Assembly (NCBI RefSeq): GCF_004217215.1
Contig: NZ_SHKP01000005.1
Span: 191,501 to 255,500 of the forward strand
Direction: 5' to 3'
Origin: Rivibacter subsaxonicus
GTDB lineage: Bacteria; Pseudomonadota; Gammaproteobacteria; Burkholderiales; Burkholderiaceae_C
Length of the DNA stretch: 64,000 nucleotides
The notes beneath the pieces are model-generated. The model worked only from the letters and a program-made list of their open reading frames with translations. It was not told the DNA's origin and ran no database searches. Positions 34,718 to 42,984 of the stretch are shown in pieces. The translations under genes were made by a program, and so were the position numbers. Numbering within the stretch: position 1 is the stretch's first letter; each line of letters opens with the position of its first letter.

Positions 34718-35206
34718 TCAACTGTTCTTCTTCGGGCGACGCCACCAGAGCGCCACCCAGTACACCTTGGTGCACACCACCAGACCCACCAGCAGGGCGG
34801 GCCACGACAGCGGCACCACGATCCGGTAGGCCAGCATCAGCAGCACCACCGAAACGCCAATCTTCAAGAACTCCCACAACATGAAGCTCACGGCACCGGT
34901 GCCGGGCGACAGGCTGGAGAGCCGGCTGGTCATGCCACGCGCCATCAAGGCACCCGGAAGGACCACCACTCCGGCGCCATACAGCGCCGACCAGAACACC
35001 ACCATCTCACCGGTGACCAGCCTTGCAAGCAAGGCCACCACCAGCCCGACCGCGGCTTGCACCGCGATCACCCGCCATGGCGAAAGCTGCGGGTTGTCCG
35101 CCCTCCAGGCCTTCGCCTCCTCGGCGGAAAGCGGCTTGAAAGGCAGATCCTCGTCCGCACCTTCGTCCCAGGCATCCGGGATGTCACGTCGTAGGGGCGC
35201 GCTCAT
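34718..35206 (-). CDS. atpI: ATP synthase subunit I (AtpI)
   Basis: 162 residues: an acidic cytoplasmic N-terminus of about 45 residues, then four hydrophobic segments; the second pair (SFMLWEFLKIGVSVVLLML) is typical of AtpI. It assists c-ring assembly and is usually the first gene of the operon, as here. The ATG at 35206 has a GCCCCGAG sequence before it rather than a strong ribosome-binding site. Confidence 0.85.
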   Translation of the reverse strand: MSAPLRRDIPDAWDEGADEDLPFKPLSAEEAKAWRADNPQLSPWRVIAVQAAVGLVVALLARLVTGEMVVFWSALYGAGVVVLPGALMARGMTSRLSSLSPGTGAVSFMLWEFLKIGVSVVLLMLAYRIVVPLSWPALLVGLVVCTKVYWVALWWRRPKKNS

Positions 35207-35239
35207 CTCGGGGCGGGTCGTGTGGTGCAAAGCCTGAGA

Positions 35240-35268
35240 ATTGTACGTGATTACCCGCGCCTTTCCGA
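35240..35268 (-). promoter_or_regulatory. Promoter candidate of the atp operon
   Basis: Minus-strand -10 TACAAT at 35245-35240, 34 bases upstream of atpI. A -35 candidate TTCGGA sits 18 bases further upstream (35269-35264). The -10 is good, the -35 is poor. Confidence 0.5.
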
Positions 35269-35352
35269 ACCGGGGTGCCGAGCGATGCATCGGGCGCGCC
35301 GTGGAGCGACCGCGCCGGCGACACTGCCCCCCTCAATCAGCACGATGCTGGC

Positions 35353-36519
35353 ATGAACTCCACCGACGAGGCCTCACCACCATCACCGCAGCGCCCGAGC
35401 GCTCGTCGCCGCGGCGCTCCGCTCGCGGCGGCGCTGCTCGCGGCCGTCGGCTGGGCCCAGGCCAACCCGGCCTTCGATCCGGCCAAGCCGCACCACCGGC
35501 CCGACGGCTTCCAGAACCGCTACACCGAGTTCAAGCCCAAGGGCCTGCTCGAACTGATGCAGTGGCGCTGGGACGCTTGGCGCAACAACCTGCCGCCGCC
35601 GCCAACCCAACCCATTCCCACCGTCGCCGCGGACCGCGCCTTCATCGACGCCAACGCGCGCGCCGGCGCCGCGATGCAGCCGGCCGTCACCTGGGTCGGC
35701 CATGCCACCGTGCTGGCGCAGTTCGGCGGCCTCAACGTCATCACCGACCCGGTCTTCAGCCAGCGTGCCTCGCCCTTCGAGTCGATCGGGCCGCTGCGGG
35801 CCCAGCCGCCGGCGCTGGCCGCGGCCGAACTGCCGCACATCGACGTCGTGCTCATCAGCCACAACCACTACGACCATCTCGACGAGGCCAGCGTCGTCGC
35901 GCTCAACGCGCAGGCCGGCGGACCGCCGCTGTTCATCGTGCCGCTCGGCCTCAAGGCCTGGCTGGCCGGGGTCGGCATCGCCAACGCGGTCGAGCTCGAC
36001 TGGTGGGATGGCCACAAGGTGCCCGGCGGCCAAGGTACCCAAGCACCGGTCGAGTTCGTGCTGACCCCGGTCCAGCACTGGTCGGGGCGCAGCATCAACG
36101 ATCGCCTGCAGACGCTGTGGGGCGGCTTTGCCGCATTCGCGCCCGACCTGCATTTCTTCTTCGCCGGCGACACCGGCTACTCGCCCGACTTCAAGGACAT
36201 CGCACGGCATTTCGCCGCGCGCCAGGGCCGCGAGCAGGGCGGCGGCTTCGATATTGCGTTGATCCCGATCGGCGCCTTCGAACCGCGCTGGTTCATGAAG
36301 ATCCAGCACGTGAACCCGGTCGAAGCGGTGCAGATCCACCGCGACCTCGGCGCCAAGCGCTCGCTGGGCGTGCACTGGGGCACCTTCGAACTGACCGACG
36401 AACCGCGCGACCAGCCGCCGCGCGACCTCGCCGCCGCGCGCAAGGCGCAGGGCGTGGCCGAAGAGGACTTCTTCACCCTCGCGATCGGCGAGACGCGCAA
36501 GCTGCCGCGGCGCCCTTAG
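35353..36519 (+). CDS. MBL-fold metallohydrolase, NAPE-PLD/UlaG-like, probably exported
   Basis: 388 residues. N-terminus has an Arg-rich patch (SARRRGAP) and a hydrophobic run ending in WAQANP, consistent with an export signal, possibly Tat. The metal site motif SHNHYDHL places His170, His172, Asp174 and His175; further ligands are likely His in VQHW and in VHWGTF, and Asp in AGDTGYS. The family hydrolyses phosphodiester or lactone bonds, including bacterial NAPE-PLD-like proteins; substrate here is unknown. Stands alone between the atp promoter and the next operon, which it meets tail to tail. Confidence 0.82.
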   Translation: MNSTDEASPPSPQRPSARRRGAPLAAALLAAVGWAQANPAFDPAKPHHRPDGFQNRYTEFKPKGLLELMQWRWDAWRNNLPPPPTQPIPTVAADRAFIDANARAGAAMQPAVTWVGHATVLAQFGGLNVITDPVFSQRASPFESIGPLRAQPPALAAAELPHIDVVLISHNHYDHLDEASVVALNAQAGGPPLFIVPLGLKAWLAGVGIANAVELDWWDGHKVPGGQGTQAPVEFVLTPVQHWSGRSINDRLQTLWGGFAAFAPDLHFFFAGDTGYSPDFKDIARHFAARQGREQGGGFDIALIPIGAFEPRWFMKIQHVNPVEAVQIHRDLGAKRSLGVHWGTFELTDEPRDQPPRDLAAARKAQGVAEEDFFTLAIGETRKLPRRP

Positions 36520-36534
36520 CGGGCAGGCGATTCC

Positions 36535-37374
36535 TCAGTAGGCGTGGGTGCCGGCCGCCAGCGTGTGAACGACGGCGGTGTCCGGGCTGCGCAGCGCCGC
36601 CAGGGCCGCCTGCGCCGCGTGCACCAGCAGCCCGAGGTCGGTGCCGAGACCGACGAAGTCGAAGCCGGCCGCGCGCGCATGCGCCGCCTGCTCGGGCGTC
36701 GTTGCCAGCGTTCCGATCGGCTTGCCGACGACGCGCGCACGCGCCACCGCCTGGCCCATCGCTGCGCGCACCTCGGCATGGGTCGACTCGCCCAGGTGGC
36801 CCAGGCTGGCCGCGAGGTCGGCCGGGCCGATGAACAGCGCATCGATGCCGTCGACCGCGGCGATCTCCTCGAGCCGCTGCAGGGCCGGTGCCGACTCGAT
36901 CTGCGCGATCACGCAGATGCCGGCGTTGGCGTGGCGCGCGTAGTTGGGCAGCGTGCCGAAGTGGGTGGCGCGGCTGACGCCCGCCATGCCGCGGATGCCC
37001 TCGGGCGGATAGCGCGTCGCGGCCACCGCGGCCATCGCCTCGGCCGCGCTCTGCACGAAGGGCACCATCACCGTGGTCGCGCCGGCGTCGAGCACGCGCT
37101 TGAAGATCACCGGCTCGTTGCCCGGCACCCGCACCACCGGCACCGTCTTCACCGAGCCGAAGGCCTGCAGCAACGCGACCACGCCGCCCAGTTCGAGCGG
37201 CGAATGCTCCATGTCGATCACCGCCCAGTCGAAGCCGGCATAGCCGATCGCCTCGGCCACCAGCGGGCTGGCCGACGAGATCCAGGTTCCCAGCGGAACC
37301 CGCTGGTGCGGCACGCGTGGGCTGTTGGCCGACATCAGCATCGGCGGCTGCAGCAGCTGGCGAAAGGCGTTCAT
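36535..37374 (-). CDS. HpcH/HpaI-family aldolase
   Basis: 279 residues. The class II pyruvate aldolase motifs are visible: GFDWAVIDMEHSP, TTVMVPFVQSA, VIAQIESAPALQ and DALFIGPADLAASLG, with the metal ligands Glu (IES) and Asp (PADL). Members cleave 2-keto-3-deoxy sugar acids or 4-hydroxy-2-oxoacids to pyruvate plus an aldehyde. Last gene of a six-gene minus-strand cluster, 26 bases after the GNAT gene. Its substrate is not predictable from context. Confidence 0.87.
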   Translation of the reverse strand: MNAFRQLLQPPMLMSANSPRVPHQRVPLGTWISSASPLVAEAIGYAGFDWAVIDMEHSPLELGGVVALLQAFGSVKTVPVVRVPGNEPVIFKRVLDAGATTVMVPFVQSAAEAMAAVAATRYPPEGIRGMAGVSRATHFGTLPNYARHANAGICVIAQIESAPALQRLEEIAAVDGIDALFIGPADLAASLGHLGESTHAEVRAAMGQAVARARVVGKPIGTLATTPEQAAHARAAGFDFVGLGTDLGLLVHAAQAALAALRSPDTAVVHTLAAGTHAY

Positions 37375-37400
37375 CGCGGCTCCTTCCAGAGCAGGGGCAT

Positions 37401-37928
37401 TCAGTAGCGGGAAACCATGCCGTCCAGATCGGCCCGCAGGTAGTGTGCGCCCGGGATCGGGTTGTAGTAGTAGGGCGGGATCTCCTCGAAGCCGAGCGAG
37501 GCGTAGAGCTCGCGCGCGGCCTCCATGTCGTCGAGCGTGTCGAGCAGCATCGCCGAATAGCCGGCGTGGCGGGCGAGGTCGATCAGCGCCTCGGCCAGCA
37601 GCCGTCCGACGCCAAAGCGGCGGAAGGGCCGGCGCACATAGAGCCGCTTCATCTCGCAGGCATTGGGCTCGTCGGCCTCGGGCAGCGGGCGCAACGCGCA
37701 GCAGCCGGCCAGCTCGCCATCGCACCAAGCCAGCAGCAGCGCGCCGGTGGGCTCGGCATAGTCGCCCGGCAGCGTGGCCAGTTCGGCCTCGAAGTTCTGG
37801 AAGCAGAGGTCGACGCCGAGCGCGTCGGCGTACTCGCGGAACAGCGCGCGCGCGGCGTCGATCTCCTCGGCGTCGGCGGCGTTGCGCAGCGTCAGTTCGG
37901 GCGGGTTCGAGACCTGCGGCTGGGCCAT
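37401..37928 (-). CDS. GNAT-family N-acetyltransferase
   Basis: 175 residues. The acetyl-CoA binding motif RRFGVGRLLAEALIDLAR and the later LYASLGFEEIPPYY segment are standard GNAT motifs A and B. The YYYNP ending resembles small-molecule acetyltransferases of the YedL type. Ten bases after alaX in the same orientation. Substrate unknown. Confidence 0.85.
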   Translation of the reverse strand: MAQPQVSNPPELTLRNAADAEEIDAARALFREYADALGVDLCFQNFEAELATLPGDYAEPTGALLLAWCDGELAGCCALRPLPEADEPNACEMKRLYVRRPFRRFGVGRLLAEALIDLARHAGYSAMLLDTLDDMEAARELYASLGFEEIPPYYYNPIPGAHYLRADLDGMVSRY

Positions 37929-37938
37929 GCGGGCAACT

Positions 37939-38652
37939 CTACACGCCGTCGGCAAAGCCCAGTACGACCCTGCGGGTCATCGCACTCTTCTTCTCGATTT
38001 TCGTCACCACCACGGCGCCGATCTCGGCGGTGTTGGCCACATGGGTGCCGCCGCAGGGCTGCAGGTCGACGCCCTCGATCTCGAGCAGGCGCACGCGGCC
38101 CGAGCCGCGTGGCGGCTGCACGCTCATGCTGCGCACCAGCTGCGGGTTGGCGTCGAGCTCGGCGTCGCTGATCCAGCGGTGGCGCACCGGGTGCGCCGCC
38201 GCCACCAGGCGCGCGATGCCCGCCGTCAGCGCCTCCTTGTCGAGCGGCTCGTTCATGTGGAAGTCGAGCCGCGCATAGCCGGCGGTGATCGAGCAGCCGT
38301 CGACCGGATGCGGCACCAGCGCGCACAGCAGGTGGGTCGCGGTGTGAAAGCGCATGTGGGCCGAGCGGCGTGCGCGGTCGATGCGGGCCGTGACTTGCGC
38401 GCCGATCTCCGGCAGCGCCTGCTCCGGCGCCGGCACATGCAGCAACTCGCCGGTATCGCGGTCCTTGCGCGTGTCGGCGATCGCGATCTCGCGACCGTCG
38501 GCCAGCCCGAGCACGCCGCCGTCGCCGGCCTGGCCGCCGCCGGTGGGATAGAACACCGTGCGGTCGAGCACGATGCCTCGTTCGTCGACCGCGATCACGC
38601 TCGCCTCGCACTCGGCAAGCGTCGCGTCCTCGCGGAACAGTTCTTCGGTCAT
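37939..38652 (-). CDS. Alanyl-tRNA editing protein (AlaX, long form)
   Basis: 237 residues. The zinc-binding editing motifs of the AlaRS second additional domain are both present: HTATH (His103, His107) and CGGTH (Cys200, His204), along with [11 protein letters not shown]. AlaX hydrolyses Ser or Gly wrongly attached to tRNA-Ala in trans. The ATG overlaps the stop of the VOC gene. Confidence 0.92.
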   Translation of the reverse strand: MTEELFREDATLAECEASVIAVDERGIVLDRTVFYPTGGGQAGDGGVLGLADGREIAIADTRKDRDTGELLHVPAPEQALPEIGAQVTARIDRARRSAHMRFHTATHLLCALVPHPVDGCSITAGYARLDFHMNEPLDKEALTAGIARLVAAAHPVRHRWISDAELDANPQLVRSMSVQPPRGSGRVRLLEIEGVDLQPCGGTHVANTAEIGAVVVTKIEKKSAMTRRVVLGFADGV

Positions 38653-39326
38653 GGCACTCCTTCGTCGTCGGCGGCCAGGGTCACGCTGCCGCGCGGGGTC
38701 TGCAGCCTTGCGCGCAGCGGCACGGGCAACCAGTCGGCCAGCTCCAGTTGCGCGGCATGCAGTTGCTGCAGTACCGGCGCCGGCCGTACCTCCAACGCCT
38801 GCAGGTGGATCTTGCTGTGCGGCATCGCCTCGGTCGGGTGGGCCGAGTCCCACTGGATCAACGCCGGCAGTGCCCCGCCCAGCAGCGGCCGGCCGTCGCG
38901 CCGCACCGAGATGCGCCAGCGCAGCCGCCCGCGCACCGAGTCGCGCGCTGCCGCGACCGGCAAGCCGGGATCGGCCCCATGTGCGCGCAGGCGCCGCCGC
39001 AGCGCCAGGATCGAGTTCGTGCGCGCCACCCAGTGCACGAGCCGCGGACCGTGCTCGACCAGCCGCCGCTGCAGCGCCGGTTCGTCGAGACCGAACCAGC
39101 GCGCGAACCGGGTCGGCGCCGCACCGTGCGGGTCGACCGCGATGATCTCGAGGTAGGCGAGAGCCGCACCCTCCAGCCGCAGCAGCCGGTTGTGCGTGCC
39201 CATCAGCGGATGCCGGCCGCCAGGGTCGGGCGTGACGCCGAGCGTGGCTTCGCACCAGGCCACGCCCTGCTCGAGCGTGGCGGCGGCGACCACCAGGTGG
39301 TCGATCTCCGCGCTGGCCGGTCTCAC
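38649..39326 (-). CDS. VOC superfamily (glyoxalase-like) protein
   Basis: 225 residues from a GTG overlapping the phzF stop (GTGA). N-terminal IDHLVVAAATLEQGVAWCEATLGV and GGRHPLMGTHNRLLRL mark a Glyoxalase_3/VOC domain with probable metal His and Glu ligands (EIDHL, YLEI). The role in the operon is unknown. Confidence 0.82.
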   Translation of the reverse strand: MRPASAEIDHLVVAAATLEQGVAWCEATLGVTPDPGGRHPLMGTHNRLLRLEGAALAYLEIIAVDPHGAAPTRFARWFGLDEPALQRRLVEHGPRLVHWVARTNSILALRRRLRAHGADPGLPVAAARDSVRGRLRWRISVRRDGRPLLGGALPALIQWDSAHPTEAMPHSKIHLQALEVRPAPVLQQLHAAQLELADWLPVPLRARLQTPRGSVTLAADDEGVP

Positions 39327-40192
39327 CACGCGTCGAGCGTGCCGCGCACGTGCGTCACCACGTCGCCGCCGATCCAGATGTCGGCGCCCTGCTGCTCCAC
39401 GCGCACGCGCCCGGCGCGCCGCAGCGCCGCGCCCTGCGCCGCCACGTAGCGCGCCGGCGCGAGGCCGGCGCCGATGAGCCACTGGGCGAGGCCGGCGTTG
39501 AGGCTGCCGGTGACCGGATCCTCGAAGTGATGGCCGCCGGCCGGGAAGAAGGCTCGCACCTCGAAGTCGGCGTCATGGCCCGCGGCCTGCGGCGCGATCA
39601 CGCCGAGCTTGAGCGTCGGCACTGCGGAGAAGTCGGGCTTCAGCGCCAGCGCCTGCGACGCGCTGCCCAGCATCACGGCGGCCCAGCCCGGACCGTTGTC
39701 GGCCCATTGGTGGTCGACGATCTCCGCGCGCGCCACGCCGAGCGCCTGCGCAATCTGCCCGAGCAGCGTTTCGTCGAGCGGGCCGCTGCGCTTGAGGGGT
39801 GGCGCCGCAAACGCGAGCGCGCGGCGTGCATCGCTGCCGCCGCTCGTTCGTTCGTCGGCCCGCACCCGCACCAGGCCGACGCCGCATTCCTGCACCACGA
39901 CGCCGGCGGCCTTCGGCATCCCGCCGCTCGCCAGCCACGCATGGCAACTGCCCAGCGTCGGATGGCCGGCAAAGGGCAGCTCGCCAGCCGGCGTGAAGAT
40001 GCGCACCCGGTAGTCGGCCGCGGGGTCGGAGGGCGGCAGCAGGAAGGTGGTCTCGGACAGGTTGGTCCAGCGCGCAAAGGCGGCCATCTGCGCATCATCG
40101 ATGCCCGCAGCATCGACCACCACCGCGAGCGGGTTGCCGCTCAGCGCAGTGGCGCCGGCGAACACGTCGAGCTGCAGGAAGCGGCGATCCAT
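39323..40192 (-). CDS. PhzF-family isomerase/epimerase
   Basis: 289 residues. The catalytic Glu47 lies in NLSETTF and the second conserved segment GHHFEDPVTGS is present. PhzF-like proteins have a diaminopimelate-epimerase fold; only the phenazine-biosynthesis members have a proven role and no other phz genes are near. Begins three bases after the aminotransferase stop. Confidence 0.9.
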   Translation of the reverse strand: MDRRFLQLDVFAGATALSGNPLAVVVDAAGIDDAQMAAFARWTNLSETTFLLPPSDPAADYRVRIFTPAGELPFAGHPTLGSCHAWLASGGMPKAAGVVVQECGVGLVRVRADERTSGGSDARRALAFAAPPLKRSGPLDETLLGQIAQALGVARAEIVDHQWADNGPGWAAVMLGSASQALALKPDFSAVPTLKLGVIAPQAAGHDADFEVRAFFPAGGHHFEDPVTGSLNAGLAQWLIGAGLAPARYVAAQGAALRRAGRVRVEQQGADIWIGGDVVTHVRGTLDAW

Positions 40193-40195
40193 CGT

Positions 40196-41464
40196 CTACG
40201 CCTTCTTCTGCGCCTCGAGCGTCTCGCGCAGCAGCGCGCCGATCAGCGCCACGCCGCGCTCGATGCGCGCCGCGTCGACCGTCACGAAGGACAGCCGCAG
40301 CGTGTTGGCCTGCGCCGGGTGCCGGGCCGCCCCAAACCCGGCCGCGCCCCCTTGGGGGGCAGCGACCGCAGGGAGCGTGGGGGCTGTCGGCGCTTCGGCA
40401 AAGAAGGCCGAGCCCGGCACGTAGGCGACGCCGCGCCTGACCGCCTCGGGCAACAGCGCCATCGCGTCGATCCCGGCCGGCAGCGTGAGCCAGAAGAACA
40501 TGCCGCCCTTGGGCACCACGTAGTGGCAGCCCGGTGGCAGGTGGCGCTCGAGCGCGAGCTTCATCGCGTCGCGCTGCTGCGCGTAGCGCGCGCGCACCGC
40601 CGGCACATGCTCCTTGAGGAAGCCGTCCTTGATGACCTCGTAGACCACGCGCTGGTTGAAGATCGGCGTGTGCAGGTCGGCCGCCTGCTTGGCCTGCAGC
40701 AGCTTGCCGTAGAGCGGCGCCGGCGCCGCCATGAAGCCCAGCCGCAGCCCCGGCACCAGCGTCTTGGAGAACGAGCCGAGGTACAGCACGCCCTCGGGCC
40801 AGCGCGCGGCCAGCGGCGGCGGCGGCGGCGCGTCGAACCAGAGGTCGCCGTAGGGGTTGTCTTCGACCAGCGGCACGCCGGCGCGCTGCGCGGCCTCGAT
40901 CACCGCGACCCGGCGGCCCTCGGACATCAGATGCCCGCTCGGGTTCTGGAAATTCGGCAGCAGGTAGGCAAAGCGCGCCTTCGAGGCCGCCAGCGCCTCC
41001 GGCAGCACGCCCTCGTCATCGCACTCGAGGCTGAGAAAGCGCGGCTCGTAGGGCGTGAAGGCCTGCAGCGCGCCGAGGTAGGTCGGCGATTCCACGGCGA
41101 CCGTCGAGCCCGGATCGGCCAGCACCTTGCCGACCAGGTCGAGCCCCTGCTGCGAGCCGGTGGTGACCAGCACATGCGCGGCATCGACCGCCATGCCGTG
41201 GCTGGCGAGCTCGGCGGCGATCCACTCGCGCAACGGCGCGTAGCCCTCGCTGGCGGCGTACTGCATGGCCTCGCGCGGCGCATCGTGCAGCACGCGCGCG
41301 GTGGCCTCGCGCATCGCCTCGACCGGAAAGAGGTCGGCCGCCGGCAGGCCGCCGGCGAGCGAGATGATGGATTGACTCTCGGTGAGCTTGAGGATCTCTC
41401 TGATCACCGAGGGGTTCATGCGGGCGCTGCGCTCGGCAAGCGTCCAGGGGCGGGTGGTGGTCAT
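40196..41464 (-). CDS. PLP-dependent class I/II aminotransferase, 2-aminoadipate/valine-pyruvate type
   Basis: 422 residues. The PLP lysine is Lys234 in LGSFSKTLVPGLRLG; SLAGGLPAADLFP and YLLPNFQNPSGHLM are typical of the LysN/2-aminoadipate aminotransferase group. It is the first gene of the six-gene cluster. Near the C-terminus, between PGSAFFAEAP and NTLRLSF, an Ala/Gly/Pro-rich insert of about 27 residues is encoded by a repeat-like sequence and makes the protein longer than its relatives. Whether the insert affects activity cannot be seen. Confidence 0.87.
   Translation of the reverse strand: MTTTRPWTLAERSARMNPSVIREILKLTESQSIISLAGGLPAADLFPVEAMREATARVLHDAPREAMQYAASEGYAPLREWIAAELASHGMAVDAAHVLVTTGSQQGLDLVGKVLADPGSTVAVESPTYLGALQAFTPYEPRFLSLECDDEGVLPEALAASKARFAYLLPNFQNPSGHLMSEGRRVAVIEAAQRAGVPLVEDNPYGDLWFDAPPPPPLAARWPEGVLYLGSFSKTLVPGLRLGFMAAPAPLYGKLLQAKQAADLHTPIFNQRVVYEVIKDGFLKEHVPAVRARYAQQRDAMKLALERHLPPGCHYVVPKGGMFFWLTLPAGIDAMALLPEAVRRGVAYVPGSAFFAEAPTAPTLPAVAAPQGGAAGFGAARHPAQANTLRLSFVTVDAARIERGVALIGALLRETLEAQKKA
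40316..40392 (-). repeat. Repeat-like insert within the aminotransferase gene
   Basis: Contains GCCCCC-TT-GGGGGGC and further G/C palindromes followed by CAGCGACCGCAGGGAGCGTGGGGGC, which resembles a family of short intergenic repeats in Comamonadaceae and relatives. It keeps the reading frame. The identification as a dispersed repeat is by memory of its look, not by search. Confidence 0.5.
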
Positions 41465-41595
41465 GGCCGTGGTCGGGCAAAGGGAAGGGAGCGATGGTGC
41501 CACGCGGCGCGCTCGCGCAGCGGACGCGGGCGTCGAGCGGCTATCCTCGGGCTGCGCGTGCAGCGGCACGGCATCAACCGCAAGGAAGCACCAAC

Positions 41596-42081
41596 ATGAT
41601 GTACGTCAAGAATGGTCTCGCGGCCCTGGCCCTGCTGGCGGCCGCCAATGCCCCGGCGCTGGCCGCTGGCGCCTCGGCCAGCTCGGTGGGTTCGTCGGCG
41701 GTCGGCGGCTCGTCGGCCTCGGTCGGCGCCAGCTCCGATTCGATCGGCACCTCGAGCAACAAGTCGTCCGACAGCTCCAAGACCGAGAAGGTCGCCGAGG
41801 GCAAATACAAGGTGGTCGAGCTCGCCGCGGCCGAGGACCGCCCCGGCCGCATGCGCCTGAAGCTGCAGCCGGTGGACGCCGGCGCTGCCGCCGAGAGCTT
41901 CGATCTCTACCTGCCCGTGGCCACGGTCGAGCAGGCCCGCCTGGCCGAAGGTGGCGTCGTCAGCGCGCTGCACCGGCCCTACGGCCTGGAATTCGCGCAT
42001 GCCGACAACGGCAAGGCCTTCTTCCTGGTGCTGCACGACGGCTGGCACCGCGAGCTCGCCTCGCGCCCCGTGGCGATCTGA
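41596..42081 (+). CDS. Secreted Ser-rich protein of unknown function, linked to DUF2145
   Basis: 161 residues. Signal peptide with cleavage after PALA (about residue 23). Residues 27-61 are a low-complexity stretch with 17 Ser in 35 positions, followed by a small domain of about 95 residues (YKVVELAAAEDRPGRMRLKLQP ...). GGAAG lies 8 bases before the ATG. The next gene, encoding a DUF2145 protein, starts three bases after its stop, so the two are surely cotranscribed and probably act together outside the inner membrane. I recognise no family. Confidence 0.72.
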   Translation: MMYVKNGLAALALLAAANAPALAAGASASSVGSSAVGGSSASVGASSDSIGTSSNKSSDSSKTEKVAEGKYKVVELAAAEDRPGRMRLKLQPVDAGAAAESFDLYLPVATVEQARLAEGGVVSALHRPYGLEFAHADNGKAFFLVLHDGWHRELASRPVAI

Positions 42082-42084
42082 TCG

Positions 42085-42984
42085 GTGCGGGCGGCGCTGC
42101 GCATCGCGCTGCTCGGCGCCGCCCTGCTCGGCGCGCTGCCGGCGCAGGCCGGCGTGCTGCGCGTCTGCGACGAGCCGCCCGAACCCAGCGCCGCGCAGCA
42201 GGATCTGCTGCTGCGCTTCAGCGCGATCGTCAAGGACGAGCTCGAGCGCTCCGGCCAGCCGCTGGCGCTGGTGGCACGCTCGGGGCTCGACCTGGCGCGC
42301 TTCGGCCAGCGCTACTCGCACGCCGGCATCAGCCTCAAGGCCAGCGGCAACACGCCGTGGTCGGTGCGCCAGCTCTACTACGCCTGCGACGAGAAGCGCC
42401 CGCGCATCTACGACCAGGGCCTGTCGGGCTTCTTGTTCGGCACCGACAACCTGCGCGAGGGCTACATCTCGGTGCTGCTGCTGCCGGCCGAGGCCGCGGC
42501 CGAGTTGGAGCGCGCCGCGCTCGACGATGCGCGCGCGGTACAGTTCCTCGGGCCCGTCTACAGCGCCAACGCCTACCCCTACGCGCTGAAGTACCAGAAC
42601 TGCAATCAGTGGGTGATGGAGCTGCTGGCCGCCGCCTGGAGCACGCCGGCACCGGTGCAGGGCCGCGAGCAGGCGCAGCAGTGGTTGCGCGAGGCGGGCT
42701 ACGCGCCCACGCGCTTCGAGGTCGGCAACCCGGCGCTGATGTGGGCCGGCTCGCTGGTGCCCTGGCTGCACAACGACGACCACCCGGCCGACGACCTCGC
42801 GCAACAGCGCTACCAGGTCAGCATGCCGGCCTCGATCGAGGGCTTCGTGCGCCAGCGGCTGCCGCAAGCGCAGCGCATCGAGTTCTGCCACGCCGAGCGC
42901 CGGGTGGTGGTGCGGCGCGGCTGGGAGGCGATTGCCGACGGTTGCCAGCCCGCGGCCGAGGACACGGTGATCACGCTGAACTGA
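42085..42984 (+). CDS. Secreted DUF2145 protein, possible permuted papain-fold hydrolase
   Basis: 299 residues from a GTG three bases after the previous stop. Signal peptide cleaved near PAQA (residue 22). Conserved-looking segments RYSHAGISLK (His79) and KYQNCNQWVMELL (Cys173) are placed as the His and Cys of a circularly permuted NlpC/P60 (YaeF/YiiX) enzyme, in which His precedes Cys. This catalytic reading is my inference; DUF2145 itself has no assigned role. Four other cysteines are present. The end overlaps the convergent EamA gene by 14 bases. Confidence 0.75.
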   Translation: MRAALRIALLGAALLGALPAQAGVLRVCDEPPEPSAAQQDLLLRFSAIVKDELERSGQPLALVARSGLDLARFGQRYSHAGISLKASGNTPWSVRQLYYACDEKRPRIYDQGLSGFLFGTDNLREGYISVLLLPAEAAAELERAALDDARAVQFLGPVYSANAYPYALKYQNCNQWVMELLAAAWSTPAPVQGREQAQQWLREAGYAPTRFEVGNPALMWAGSLVPWLHNDDHPADDLAQQRYQVSMPASIEGFVRQRLPQAQRIEFCHAERRVVVRRGWEAIADGCQPAAEDTVITLN

